Assembly: GCF_014207355.1 (NCBI RefSeq)
Contig: NZ_JACHEF010000001.1
Location: 1,168,002 to 1,232,001, forward strand
Direction of reading: 5' to 3'
Source: Mesorhizobium sangaii
GTDB lineage: Bacteria > Pseudomonadota > Alphaproteobacteria > Rhizobiales > Rhizobiaceae
DNA length: 64,000 nucleotides
Below, in pieces: positions 45,154 to 54,485 of the stretch. How positions within the stretch are numbered: position 1 is the stretch's first letter; every line of letters begins with the position of its first letter. The notes beneath the pieces are model-generated. The model was not told the origin of the DNA, did not search any database, and was given only the letters and a program-made list of their open reading frames with translations. The translations under genes and the position numbers were made by a program.

Positions 45154-45954
45154 GGCAAATCTGTTGCGCCGTCCGACGAGCAATGCCGCCGCGACGAAGA
45201 CGATTGAAACGGCAAGAAGGATGGTGGAGATGGCATTGACCTCCGGCGTCACGCCAAGCCGCATCATGCCGTAGATGTAGACCGGCAAGGTGGTCGAGCC
45301 GGCGCTCGAGACCATCATCGAGATCAGGAAATCATCGAGCGAGACGACGAAGGCCATGATGGCGCCGGCCGAGATCGCCGGGATCAGCAACGGCAGCGTG
45401 ACGCGGCGAAACAGCCGCCACTCGTCGGCATAGAGGTCGCGGCCAGCTTCCTCCAGCGTGCCGCCCATGTCGCGTAGCCGCGCCTGGATTGGCAGCAGTG
45501 CGAACGGAATGCAAAAGACGGTGTGGGCGATCATCAGGTTGACGAGCCCGTGATGCATGCCAAGCCCGGAGAAGAAGATCAGCGTGGTGATCGCCACGAC
45601 GATCTCCGGCACCACCAGCGGCATCGCGATCAGCGCCGTTGCCGCACTGCGCCCGAAGCGCAGCCGGCCGCGTTCCAGCGCCAGCGCGCCGGCCGTGGCG
45701 ATGGCCGTCGAGGCGATGGTGGCGACGATCGCGACGATGACGCTGTTGAAGGCAGCGTCACGGATCGAGCCGTTGTTGGCGACCGCGACGAACCATTTGA
45801 AACTGAAGCCGGCCCAGACGGTGACCAGCCGGCTCGAGTTGAAGGCATAGATCACCAGGATCAGCAGCGGCGCGTAGAAGAAGAGGAATATCAGAGCGGT
45901 GTAGGCCGACAGGCCGGGCGTGTGCCGCCAGTCGAAGGGTTTTGCGCCACTCAT
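45151..45954 (-). CDS. ABC importer permease, PotC type
   Basis: A 267-residue permease with about six membrane segments and the EAA loop EAGRDLYADEWRLFRRVTLPLLIPA. It overlaps the PotB-type gene by ATGA. Its stop codon borders the palindromic element. Confidence 0.92.
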   Translation of the reverse strand: MSGAKPFDWRHTPGLSAYTALIFLFFYAPLLILVIYAFNSSRLVTVWAGFSFKWFVAVANNGSIRDAAFNSVIVAIVATIASTAIATAGALALERGRLRFGRSAATALIAMPLVVPEIVVAITTLIFFSGLGMHHGLVNLMIAHTVFCIPFALLPIQARLRDMGGTLEEAGRDLYADEWRLFRRVTLPLLIPAISAGAIMAFVVSLDDFLISMMVSSAGSTTLPVYIYGMMRLGVTPEVNAISTILLAVSIVFVAAALLVGRRNRFA

Positions 45955-46820
45955 CGCCGCTCCTCCTGTGCCCTGCGCGAACGGATGACGAAGACGGTCA
46001 GCACGACGACCGTGACGACGGTCGAGAGTGCTGCCCCAAACGGCCAGTTGCGCGACGAGGTGAACTGCATCTGGATCAGGCTGCCGATCAAAAGCTTCTT
46101 GCCGCCGCCGAGCAGGTCGGGGGCCAGGAACGAGCCCAGCGCCGGTGCAAAGACAAGCGTGGCGCCGGCCAGCGCGCCGGGTCTCGCCAGCGGCCAGACG
46201 ATGCGGCGGAAGACCGCGGCGCGGCTGGCGTAGAGATCGTGCGCGGCCTCGATCAGACGCGGGTCGATGCGCTCCAGCGTCGAATAGATCGGCAGCACCA
46301 TGAAGGGCAGGAAGGTGTAGACGAGGCCGAGCAGGATCGACCCGTCATTATAGAGCAGCGGCAGCGGATCGGAGATGATGCCGGCATGGCGCAGCGCACC
46401 ATTCGCCAGGCCTTCGTCGCGCAGGATGAGGATCCAGCAATAGGTGCGGATCAGTGTGTTGATCCAGAACGGCAGTGTGACGGCAAACAGCAGGACCCGC
46501 CGGCGCTCCGGTGTCTGGCAGACGATGTACCAGGCAACCGGCAGGCCGAGCACCAGGCAGATAAGGGTCGTGGCAATGGCGAGGTAGATCGAACGCAAGA
46601 TGATCAGCGCATAGCTCGGCGAAAACACCAGGCTGTCGTCGAAGTCGCGCTGGTACAGGAACTGGAGATAGGCGTCGAATGTCGCCGGCGCCGTGACGCC
46701 GCCATAGGGGTTGGCGGTCATGAAGGAATAGGCGACCGCCAGGAATAGCGGCAGCACCATGAAGATGCCGATGACCAGCATGGCGGGTGCAATCAGCAGG
46801 TAGGTGCGGTTCGGACCCAT
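45951..46820 (-). CDS. ABC importer permease, PotB type
   Basis: A 289-residue permease; first membrane segment LLIAPAMLVIGIFMVLPLFL and EAA loop EAAHDLYASRAAVFRRIVWPLARPG. The start at 46820 (MGPNRT) is used because the frame stays open upstream only inside the ATPase gene. Lies 7 bp after the ATPase stop. Confidence 0.92.
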   Translation of the reverse strand: MGPNRTYLLIAPAMLVIGIFMVLPLFLAVAYSFMTANPYGGVTAPATFDAYLQFLYQRDFDDSLVFSPSYALIILRSIYLAIATTLICLVLGLPVAWYIVCQTPERRRVLLFAVTLPFWINTLIRTYCWILILRDEGLANGALRHAGIISDPLPLLYNDGSILLGLVYTFLPFMVLPIYSTLERIDPRLIEAAHDLYASRAAVFRRIVWPLARPGALAGATLVFAPALGSFLAPDLLGGGKKLLIGSLIQMQFTSSRNWPFGAALSTVVTVVVLTVFVIRSRRAQEERR

Positions 46821-46827
46821 CGCCGCC

Positions 46828-47826
46828 TCAGTTCGCCAGTTCGCGTTCGGCGTCGCGGGCCCAGTCGACGACGACCCTATCGCCTGTCGCGAGTGCCGCC
46901 CCGCCGCGCGAGCGCGACTGCAGCCTTGCCCCCTCTTCGAGCACAATTTCGTAGAGCGTGTCGGAGCCGAGGAAGGTGATGGCTGACACCGCTCCCCTGG
47001 CGTGGCCCCTGGCGCCATCCGATGCCGGCGAGACGACGATGTGCTCGGGCCGCACGACGATGGTCTTCGCCGGATCGCGGCCAAGCGCTGCACCCGGCAG
47101 CAGGTTGGACTCGCCGATGAAATCGGCAACGAAGCGGTCCTGTGGATTGTCGTAGATGTCGCGCGGCGTGCCGACCTGCAGCACGTCGCCGCTGCGCATC
47201 ACCGCGATGCGGTCGGACATGGCGAGCGCCTCCTCCTGGTCGTGGGTGACCAGCACGAAGGTGATGCCGGTTTCGCGCTGCAGGCGCTTCAATTCGCTCT
47301 GCATGCCTTTGCGCAGCTTGAGGTCGAGCGCCGACAACGGCTCGTCGAGCAGAAGAACGCTGGGCTTCGGAGCAAGGGCACGCGCCACCGCGACGCGCTG
47401 CTGCTGGCCGCCCGACAATTGCGCCGGGCGGCGAGTGGCGAAGCCTTCGAGCCGCACCATCTCCAGCGCTTCCCTGACGCGCTCGTCGATCAGCGATTTC
47501 GGCGCGTTCTGCATCTCCAGCCCGAACGCCACATTCTCGGCGACGCTCATATGCGGGAACAGCGCATAGCTCTGGAACACGGTGTTGACCGGCCGCTTCT
47601 GCGGCGGCAATGCGGCGACATCGCTGCCCGCAATGCGGATGGTGCCCGAGCTTGGCGCCTCGAAGCCGGCGATCAGCCGCAACAAGGTCGTCTTGCCGCA
47701 GCCGGACGGGCCAAGCAGGGTGAAGAACTCATTGTCGTAGATTTCCAGGCTGACATCGTTCAGCGCGTGGACCGGATCGGCGTCCCTGGTCACGAAGGAT
47801 TTTGACACGCTTTGGATGTCGATCAT
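46828..47826 (-). CDS. ABC importer ATPase, PotA type
   Basis: A 332-residue ATPase: Walker [11 protein letters not shown]-loop VFQSYALFP, signature [15 protein letters not shown], Walker [14 protein letters not shown]-loop LVTHDQEEA, and a short TOBE-like C-terminal region (about 230-332). First gene of the importer operon, preceded by the TGTCAACA site at 47919-47950. Confidence 0.92.
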   Translation of the reverse strand: MIDIQSVSKSFVTRDADPVHALNDVSLEIYDNEFFTLLGPSGCGKTTLLRLIAGFEAPSSGTIRIAGSDVAALPPQKRPVNTVFQSYALFPHMSVAENVAFGLEMQNAPKSLIDERVREALEMVRLEGFATRRPAQLSGGQQQRVAVARALAPKPSVLLLDEPLSALDLKLRKGMQSELKRLQRETGITFVLVTHDQEEALAMSDRIAVMRSGDVLQVGTPRDIYDNPQDRFVADFIGESNLLPGAALGRDPAKTIVVRPEHIVVSPASDGARGHARGAVSAITFLGSDTLYEIVLEEGARLQSRSRGGAALATGDRVVVDWARDAERELAN

Positions 47827-47918
47827 GACCGGCGAATTCCTGGGACTGCGGTGAGATGGCCGTGCCTGCTGGGAACCATCACGGTCGTTCGGAACCGCGC
47901 CTAAAAATTCGCTCCAAA

Positions 47919-47950
47919 ATTATATTTGTCAACAAATAATATATTGTTTC
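47919..47950. promoter_or_regulatory. Operator/promoter site 2 (TGTCAACA core) before PotA-type gene
   Basis: An 18-bp dyad ATATTTGT-CA-ACAAATAA (47922-47939) followed by ATATATTGTTTCTGCTTTCTG. It matches site 1 (43141-43175) across core and flank. Minus-strand TTGACA could be the -35 box. Proposed GntR target (43203-43946) for the importer operon. Confidence 0.6.
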
Positions 47951-48036
47951 TGCTTTCTGACACGCGAAAGTGTGGCGGGGAACGGTGACCCTCTCGGCCG
48001 GGCCCTTTGGCATGTCGTGTCGATACCCAGCGGAGC

Positions 48037-49128
48037 TCAGAGCACCTTGCCGCTGTCGGGATCGAGCAGATGCATATGAGCCATGCCGAGCGAGAGCGTC
48101 GCCACCTCGCCCAGCCTCGGTGTCGATGCGGGATCGATGCGCGCCGTCGCCTCCGCGCCGGCGATGAGCACATGCAGCAGCGTCTCCATTCCCATCGGCT
48201 CGACCACCTCGACCGGCGCTTTGATGTCGACGACGTCGCGCCGCTCGCGCCGCTCGGTGATGTGCTCGGGACGCAGGCCGAATTCGAGTTCGCGCCCGAC
48301 ATGACTGACGTAGCGTGCCGTGCGGGCAGCAGGGACGGCGAGAGCGGTGCCATCATCGAGCACGACAGCCAATCGGTCGCCGCGCGCTTCCAGGCGGCAT
48401 TTGAAAAAGTTCATGCCGGGGCTGCCGATGAAACCGGCGACGAAGCGGCTGGCCGGCTCATGGTAGAGATCGTTGGGCGGCCCGATCTGCTCGATGCGCC
48501 CCTTGTTCATCACCACGACGCGGTCGGCCAGCGTCATCGCCTCGACCTGGTCATGGGTGACGTAGACCGTCGTGGTGGCGACCATCTGGTGCAGCTTCTT
48601 GATCTCGGCGCGCATCTTCACCCTGAGCTTGGCGTCGAGGTTGGAGAGCGGTTCGTCGAACAGGAACACCTTCGGCTGCCGCACCATGGCGCGGCCCATC
48701 GCAACGCGCTGGCGCTGGCCGCCAGACAGCTGGTGCGGCTTACGCTGCAGCAGTTCGCTGAGGTCGAGGATGTCGGCGACGCGGGCGATGCGCTGCGTCA
48801 CCTCGCCGTCCGGCACCTTGCGGATGCGCAGGCCGAAAGCCATGTTCTGCGCGACCGTCATCTGCGGATAGAGCGCATAGCTCTGGAAGACCATCGCGAT
48901 GTCGCGATCCCTGGCCTGCACGTTGTTGACCAGCCTGCCGCCGATATGGATCTCGCCGCCGCTCGGCCTGTCCAGTCCCGCCACCATGCGCAGCGTCGTC
49001 GACTTGCCGCAACCGGACGGCCCGACGAGGACGACGAATTCGCCCTCGGCGATGTCGAGATCGATATCGTGCACGACCTTCAGATTCTGGAAGCTCTTCG
49101 AAACCTTCTTCAATTCGACGTCGGCCAT
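48037..49128 (-). CDS. CUT1 ABC importer ATPase, UgpC/MsmK type
   Basis: A 363-residue ATPase: Walker A GPSGCGKST, Q-loop VFQSYALYP, signature LSGGQRQRVAMGRAM, Walker B FLFDEPLSNLD, H-loop YVTHDQVEA, and a C-terminal TOBE domain. The start at 49128 (MADVELKKV) lies 4 bp after the kinase stop. It ends the importer operon that starts at 54309; the binding-protein gene is six genes upstream. Confidence 0.93.
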   Translation of the reverse strand: MADVELKKVSKSFQNLKVVHDIDLDIAEGEFVVLVGPSGCGKSTTLRMVAGLDRPSGGEIHIGGRLVNNVQARDRDIAMVFQSYALYPQMTVAQNMAFGLRIRKVPDGEVTQRIARVADILDLSELLQRKPHQLSGGQRQRVAMGRAMVRQPKVFLFDEPLSNLDAKLRVKMRAEIKKLHQMVATTTVYVTHDQVEAMTLADRVVVMNKGRIEQIGPPNDLYHEPASRFVAGFIGSPGMNFFKCRLEARGDRLAVVLDDGTALAVPAARTARYVSHVGRELEFGLRPEHITERRERRDVVDIKAPVEVVEPMGMETLLHVLIAGAEATARIDPASTPRLGEVATLSLGMAHMHLLDPDSGKVL

Positions 49129-49132
49129 GGCG

Positions 49133-50062
49133 CTATTCCTTTGCCGTGGGCGCGAACATGTCGAGCGCCAGTGCCGCGGCACCTATCACGCCGGCATCGT
49201 TGCCGTGCTCCACCGCCACGATCACAGGTGGCCGACCGGGCTTGAGCAGTACGAAATCCCTGACATTGAGGGCAATGCGGTCGGTGAAGAAGGGACCGGC
49301 CAGCGCCAGGCCGCCGCCGATGATCGCCGCCTCGATGTTGAGCATGTTCGACATGATGCCGATCATCTGGCCGAGCCAGCGCGCCACCTCGTCGACAACC
49401 TGCAACGCGATGGGGTCGCCATCTTTGGCAAGATCGCAAACCGCCTCGGCGTTGGTGGCGTCGGTGTCCGGCTTGAGCTGGCGATAGCGATTGACCAGCG
49501 CGCGGGCGCTGGCCAGGTTCTCGACCATGCCAGGCACGGGATCGGCAATGTCGGTGCGGGCCGGATCAAGCGAGATGCAGCCAAGCTGTGGCGGCAACCC
49601 GTCCGGGCCGTCGATCACCTTGCGGTCGATGACCATGGCGCCGCCAATGCCGGTGCCGAGCGTCAGCAGCGCAAAGCGCGAGAAGGGACGGCCGGCGCCA
49701 TGCCGCATCTCGCCATGGGTGGCGCAGACGGCATCGTTGCGGACGATGGCCGGGACGCCGAAGCGAATGCCAAACAGCTTCGACAGCGAACCCTTCAACA
49801 GCGCCGGGATCGCCGGGCAGCGGCCGTTGAGCATACCGGTCTCGGGATTTGGCGTGCCCGGCACACCAATGCCGATGGCCGTGATGTCCGGGTATTGCCG
49901 CGTCAGCTCTTCGGTTGCCTTGGTGACCAGATGGACGAAATCCGCAAACTCGATATCCCGATGCACCGGGACAGCGTCGCGCGCCAGCACCTTGCCCGAA
50001 CCGTCGACGGCGCCGAGCTTGACCAGGCTGCCGCCAATGTCGATTCCGATCGCGGTTACCAT
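49133..50062 (-). CDS. ROK-family sugar kinase lacking the zinc motif
   Basis: A 309-residue ROK protein. Phosphate loop AIGIDIGGSLVKLG at the N-terminus, catalytic Asp in IVRNDAVCATHGE and adenosine loop TLGTGIGGAMVIDRKV are present. After that, where most ROK kinases have ELGH and a CxCGxxGC zinc cluster, this protein reads PQLGCISLD and has no cysteine cluster. It shares a one-base overlap with the SIS gene. Likely phosphorylates an imported sugar. Confidence 0.83.
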   Translation of the reverse strand: MVTAIGIDIGGSLVKLGAVDGSGKVLARDAVPVHRDIEFADFVHLVTKATEELTRQYPDITAIGIGVPGTPNPETGMLNGRCPAIPALLKGSLSKLFGIRFGVPAIVRNDAVCATHGEMRHGAGRPFSRFALLTLGTGIGGAMVIDRKVIDGPDGLPPQLGCISLDPARTDIADPVPGMVENLASARALVNRYRQLKPDTDATNAEAVCDLAKDGDPIALQVVDEVARWLGQMIGIMSNMLNIEAAIIGGGLALAGPFFTDRIALNVRDFVLLKPGRPPVIVAVEHGNDAGVIGAAALALDMFAPTAKE

Positions 50063-51105
50063 CAAGCCTCCTTGCGGATGCGCACGTTGAGCCTGCGTCC
50101 GAGATTGGGATAGATCATCTTGTCCGGATCGATGCCACGCGCGATCGCCAGTTCGCAGCCATACCATTGCAGCGGGATAGGCGCCCAGCAGCCGGCGAGC
50201 CATTGCTGCTCCGGCGCTGTCGGCCAGCTGACATCGAGGTCGAAGCGGGTCGGATGGCTGGAGAGGTTGAGGACGACCGTACGCGGTCCGAGTTCGGCCA
50301 GAGCCTCGCCAAGATTGGCGGCGACTTTCGCCTCGGCCTCGGTCTGCGCGATGGCGATCACCAGGCTGTTGTTCGTCGTGCCATAGACGTGCCCATGCAA
50401 CGCCTCCTCGGTGTCGAAGGCGGCAGTCGGCACGCCGCTGATCTCGGCGATCTTGAGCGACGCCTCGAGCGCAGTGCCAAGATGCGTCGCCTGTCCGGCG
50501 ACCAGTATGTAATCGGGGACGCCGAAGCGGGTGATCAGATCCTTCGCTGCGGCAAGACCGGTTTCCGCTGTCTGCTCGAGTTGTCCGAGAAGCTCCGACA
50601 GATGGACAGTCTTGTTGGCGAGCTTGGCGGCGATCGCCAGCACCGAGATGACGGTGGCGGTATAGCCCATGGTCTTCGGGCCGACCGTCTCCCGGCCGAT
50701 CGGCATGACGATCACTTCGGCACCGGTCTCCGTAATCAGGCTGCCCTCCTCACCGGTAATGACAAGGGTGGGAAACCCGCGCGCCACGGACAAACGCACC
50801 GCTTCGATCGTGGTGATGCTCATTCCGGACTGCGAGGCGGCCAGAACCAGCGTGCGTTGGTCCGATGCCTTGGGCGGCAGGCGCAGGAAAGCCTCCGGCT
50901 CCTTGGCGATCACAGACGCCCCGGTGCCCTCCTCCAGCGCCTCGGCGCCGGCCAGCAGCGCATTCATCGAGGAGCCGGTGCCGAGCAGCACGATGCGCTG
51001 CGGCTTCTGGCGCAGGCTGGCGAACCGATCCAGATCCGAGCCGATGGCGGCGGGCAGCGCGGTCAGGGTCGAAGGCTGCCGCCGGATGTATTTGCCTATC
51101 TGCAT
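50062..51105 (-). CDS. SIS-domain sugar-phosphate isomerase/deaminase (AgaS/GlmS-like)
   Basis: A 347-residue protein with two SIS folds: LLGTGSSMNALLAGAEAL with ASQSGMSITTIEAVRLS (first) and VAGQATHLGTALEASLKIAEISG with EALHGHVYGTTNNS (second). The layout is that of the isomerase half of GlmS and of AgaS. Together with a ROK kinase and a CUT1 importer it suggests amino-sugar uptake: phosphorylation, then isomerisation with or without deamination. No GlmS amidotransferase domain is present. Confidence 0.85.
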   Translation of the reverse strand: MQIGKYIRRQPSTLTALPAAIGSDLDRFASLRQKPQRIVLLGTGSSMNALLAGAEALEEGTGASVIAKEPEAFLRLPPKASDQRTLVLAASQSGMSITTIEAVRLSVARGFPTLVITGEEGSLITETGAEVIVMPIGRETVGPKTMGYTATVISVLAIAAKLANKTVHLSELLGQLEQTAETGLAAAKDLITRFGVPDYILVAGQATHLGTALEASLKIAEISGVPTAAFDTEEALHGHVYGTTNNSLVIAIAQTEAEAKVAANLGEALAELGPRTVVLNLSSHPTRFDLDVSWPTAPEQQWLAGCWAPIPLQWYGCELAIARGIDPDKMIYPNLGRRLNVRIRKEA

Positions 51106-51168
51106 CTTGATGTTCCATCAGTTCGAAATTGTAGAAGTCTTGCGAAATCCGTCCGTCGGGACGTCCGG

Positions 51169-52044
51169 TTATTTGCTGTAGCCTTTGCTCAGGCCGCTGA
51201 TGAATTGCCGCGAGAACAGGGTGAACAGCAGGACGAGTGGCACCGCGCCAAGCGTCAGCGCGGCGAGAAGTGCGGGATAGTCGTTCATGAACTGCCCGAC
51301 GAATTGCTGCACGCCGAGCGTCACCGTCTGGTTCTGCCGGCTTGGGGCCAGGATCAGCGGGAACCAGAGGTCGTTCCAGACCGGCAGCATGGTCAGCGCG
51401 GCCACCGCGGCGAGGCCGGGCCTGACTAGAGGCAGCACGATCCAGAAGGTGCGTAGTTCGCTCGCGCCATCCATGCGCGCTGCTTCCTTGAGATCTGTCG
51501 GAACGGTTTGGAAATAGGTGACCATCAGCGTCACCGCGATCGGGATGCTCATGGCGGTGTAGACAAGGATCAGGGCCGCCAGCGTATCCATCAGCTTCCA
51601 GGCAAGCATCATCTGGATCAGCGGGATCGTGCCGAGCCGGATCGGCAACATGATGCCGAGCACGAACAGGCCGGCGAGCAGCGAGGCAACCCGCACGCGG
51701 TATTCGACCAGGGCGAAGGCGGCGAGCGTCGACAGGACCACCGTCAGCACGATCGTCGTCACCGTGACGATCAGGCTGTTGCGGTAGTTGACGATGAAAT
51801 TGCCGCGCATGAAGACCCGCTTGTAGCCTTCAAGGCTGAAGGTCTTGGCCGTCGGCAGGTCGAATGGGCCATCGAAGATCGCCGGCGTCGTCTTCAGCGA
51901 ATTGATGATGACGATCAGCACCGGTCCTATGGCAAGCAGGACAAAGAGGATCAGCAGCGCGTGGACGATGATGCGCTCCAGCGTCCAGGGTTCGCGGTCC
52001 GGGCGGCGGCGGGCAACTGGCATGGTGAGGTCAGGGGCGCTCAT
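51169..52044 (-). CDS. CUT1 ABC importer permease, MalG/UgpE type
   Basis: A 291-residue permease with about six membrane segments and EAA loop EAARMDGASELRTFWIVLPLVRPG. The start at 52044 (MSAPDLTMP) is supported by the 8-bp gap to the previous stop. The frame remains open far upstream, but only in antisense-free overlap with the other permease gene. Confidence 0.91.
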   Translation of the reverse strand: MSAPDLTMPVARRRPDREPWTLERIIVHALLILFVLLAIGPVLIVIINSLKTTPAIFDGPFDLPTAKTFSLEGYKRVFMRGNFIVNYRNSLIVTVTTIVLTVVLSTLAAFALVEYRVRVASLLAGLFVLGIMLPIRLGTIPLIQMMLAWKLMDTLAALILVYTAMSIPIAVTLMVTYFQTVPTDLKEAARMDGASELRTFWIVLPLVRPGLAAVAALTMLPVWNDLWFPLILAPSRQNQTVTLGVQQFVGQFMNDYPALLAALTLGAVPLVLLFTLFSRQFISGLSKGYSK

Positions 52045-52052
52045 GTCAGCTC

Positions 52053-52940
52053 CTAGACCGAATAGGATTTCAGGCGGCGCTGGATCAGCCAGAAATAGAC
52101 TGCTGTCACCAACAGAACCGTGAGGAAGATGATCGTCGCGACCGCGGCACCCAGATCGAGATCGGCAAGCTGCCCGCTCGACCCGAAGAAGGTCCGGTAG
52201 AAATAGGTGCCGAGGATATCGGTGCTGTAGTTCGGCCCGGGTGCCGATCCGTTGAGTGCGAACACCAGGTCGAAGCCGTTGAACGTCCAGATGTAGGTGA
52301 GGATCGCGATCAGACCGAATTGCGGCGCGATCAGCGGGAACTTGATCTTCCAGAACGTCGTCCAGCCGCCAGCGCCATCGATGTTGGCGGCCTCGACGAG
52401 CTCGTTGGGCACCGCCAGCAAGGCGCTGTAAAGGAAGACCATCGGGATGCCGAAATACTGCCAGACCGACATCAGCGAAATCGTGGTGAGTGCGGTCGAT
52501 TCCGTGCCCAGCAGCGGAAAACCGACCAGGCCCCAGAGCGGGTTGATGATCAGGCGCCAGACGAAGCCGACAATGACCACCGACAGCGTCGCCGGTATGA
52601 ACAGCAAGGTGCGATAGATACCTTCCGACCGTGCCAGTTTTCCCGACGTCAGCAATGCCGCCAACAGCAGGCCCATCGGCACTTCGACAATGAGATGGAT
52701 GGCGAAATACTGCATGTTGTTCAAAAGCGCGTTCCAGAAGCGGGCGCTGATCGTCGGATGTGTGAACAGGCGCACGTAATTGGCGAGGCCGACAAAGGTG
52801 TCGCCAGAGACGCCATTGGTCTGGAAAAAGCTCATCACGATCGAGGTCGCCAGCGGCAGCACGGCAAAGACCAGATAGACGGCCAGGGCCGGCAGCACGA
52901 ACAGCAACAGGTTTCTGTGGGCGGCAGCGGGAGATATCAA
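52053..52940 (-). CDS. CUT1 ABC importer permease, MalF/UgpA type
   Basis: A 295-residue permease with about six membrane segments, first LLLFVLPALAVYLVFAVLPL; EAA loop EAANIDGAGGWTTFWKIKFPLIAP. It follows the binding-protein gene after a 100-bp gap holding a strong stem-loop. Confidence 0.92.
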   Translation of the reverse strand: MISPAAAHRNLLLFVLPALAVYLVFAVLPLATSIVMSFFQTNGVSGDTFVGLANYVRLFTHPTISARFWNALLNNMQYFAIHLIVEVPMGLLLAALLTSGKLARSEGIYRTLLFIPATLSVVIVGFVWRLIINPLWGLVGFPLLGTESTALTTISLMSVWQYFGIPMVFLYSALLAVPNELVEAANIDGAGGWTTFWKIKFPLIAPQFGLIAILTYIWTFNGFDLVFALNGSAPGPNYSTDILGTYFYRTFFGSSGQLADLDLGAAVATIIFLTVLLVTAVYFWLIQRRLKSYSV

Positions 52941-52956
52941 TTGATGACCTCTTGTT

Positions 52957-52982
52957 CACGCCGGCATGGATGCGCCGGCGTG
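52957..52982 (-). promoter_or_regulatory. Intercistronic stem-loop after binding-protein gene
   Basis: A 9-bp perfect GC stem (CACGCCGGC / GCCGGCGTG) with an 8-base loop, in the gap between the binding-protein stop and the first permease. No T-run. Same position in the operon as the stem-loops at 5258 and 33407. Confidence 0.7.
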
Positions 52983-53040
52983 CCCGAAGGCTTCGCGCAT
53001 GCCTCGCCGGCTGGCAAGACATGCGCAAGGCGTTCCCGGA

Positions 53041-54309
53041 TTACTTCTTTTGCGGTCCGTACCAGGAGGCGAGCCCGGTCTGAAGCTCGGTGGCGACCTG
53101 CTGCGGGGTGACGTCCGACTTGGTGAACATCACCTGCAGCAGACGCCAGGTCTCGTCGTCGAGCGGCGGCGTGCCGGCGCTCAAGCGATCCAGCGCCAGC
53201 CGCGGTGTCAGCTCAGCGCCTTGCTTGAGGTCGGCGAAATCCTGCGCCAGCTTGTTCTTGTAGGTGACCGGCTTGCTGCTCATGGCAAAGAAGCCGGGCG
53301 CTGCGTTGACATAGAGCTCCTGGAATTCGGGTCCGGCGACCCAGTCGAGGAAGGTCTTGGCGGCTTCCTTGTGCGTGCTCTTGGCGTTGATGCCGATGCC
53401 CATGTCCGGCATTTCCTGCAGGTAGCGCTGGTCGCCGGCCTTCGGCACCGGCGGACCGAACACGCCGATATTGAGGCCGGTCGAGGTCGCCTGGTTGATG
53501 TCCCATGAGCCGTCCGGGAGGATGGCCGCCTTGCCGAGCGTGAACAGCTGCGTCATGTCGGCATAGTTCAGGCTCTCCTGCCCGGCCGGCAGGAACGGCT
53601 TCCAGGCTTCGAAGGCGGCGATGGCATCGACGAATTCGGGGTCGGTCAGTTTTTTCTTGCCGTCGATCAGGCCGAGCCGGCCCTCCTCGCCTTTCCAATA
53701 GGCCGGACCGATGCTGTAGAGGCCGTTATAGGCGAGCTGCCAGGATTCGGCCGAGCCGTAAGCCAGCGGCGTATAGCGGCCGTCCTTCTTGATCGCCTGC
53801 AGGACATCGATGAACTCGGCGCTGGTGGTCGGCACCTTCAAACCCAGTTCCTTGAAGATGTCGGCGTTGTAGTAGAAGCCGGCGAGCACGGCTGCGACCG
53901 GCAGACAGTAGGCCTTGTCGTCGGCGCCCGACCAAGCGGCGCGGGAGGTCTTGTCGAAGTTTTCCAGGCCCGGCAGCCCTTCCAGGGATTCGAAATAGCC
54001 GCGCTTGATCCATTCGCGATTCACGTCGAAGGGGCGGCAGGTGATCAGGTCGCCGCCAGCGCCGCCTTCGATCTGCGACTGGATGGCGGCGTTGTATTCA
54101 TTGGTGTTGATCGGCGCGAACTCGACCTTGATGTCGGGATGCTTGGCTTCGAAGGCCGGCAGGATGGTGTCCTGCCAGACCGCGATATCCTCGGTCCGCC
54201 AGCTGTTCAAGGTGATGGTGACCGGGTCGGCAAAAGCGGCACCTACGCCGCCTGAAAACATCACGCCAAGCGTCGCCGCCAGCGAGATCGATACACGCAT
54301 GGAACGCAT
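53041..54309 (-). CDS. CUT1 ABC importer solute-binding protein
   Basis: A 422-residue extracellular sugar-binding protein. Signal peptide: MRSMRVS, hydrophobic run, AAFA before Asp. Mature region has ITLNSWRTEDIAVWQDTILPAFEAKHPDIKVEF and AAILPDGSWDINQ, both typical. The start at 54309 has a GGGAG ribosome site at proper distance; ATG 54300 is an alternative. It is the first gene of the operon and divergent from the Gfo/Idh gene. Confidence 0.92.
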   Translation of the reverse strand: MRSMRVSISLAATLGVMFSGGVGAAFADPVTITLNSWRTEDIAVWQDTILPAFEAKHPDIKVEFAPINTNEYNAAIQSQIEGGAGGDLITCRPFDVNREWIKRGYFESLEGLPGLENFDKTSRAAWSGADDKAYCLPVAAVLAGFYYNADIFKELGLKVPTTSAEFIDVLQAIKKDGRYTPLAYGSAESWQLAYNGLYSIGPAYWKGEEGRLGLIDGKKKLTDPEFVDAIAAFEAWKPFLPAGQESLNYADMTQLFTLGKAAILPDGSWDINQATSTGLNIGVFGPPVPKAGDQRYLQEMPDMGIGINAKSTHKEAAKTFLDWVAGPEFQELYVNAAPGFFAMSSKPVTYKNKLAQDFADLKQGAELTPRLALDRLSAGTPPLDDETWRLLQVMFTKSDVTPQQVATELQTGLASWYGPQKK

Positions 54310-54384
54310 TTTCCTGCTCTCCCTCAAGATGGTGCCTCGTGTGGATTCACGATTTTGCACTGTTGCCTGGAACCATACCTACTG

Positions 54385-54407
54385 ATACATGTTGTGACAA
54401 GTGGTAT
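54385..54407. promoter_or_regulatory. Candidate GntR-UTRA operator between divergent operons
   Basis: A 23-bp dyad ATACatgTTGT-G-ACAAgtgGTAT with eight of eleven positions paired, midway between the divergent binding-protein and Gfo/Idh genes. The regulator at 55519-56295 is the likely binder. Confidence 0.55.
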
Positions 54408-54485
54408 TGTGTTGTCTTTTCCTATCGAGCGATCGCAGTTCGGACTGGCACCACCAAACAGATGGCAAAAGTCTGGGAGGACTTG

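Noticed and set aside
51169..53028. A 619-codon frame that might suggest a fusion of the two permeases
   Set aside because: Only its last 291 codons match a permease; the earlier part is the other permease gene read in the wrong frame.
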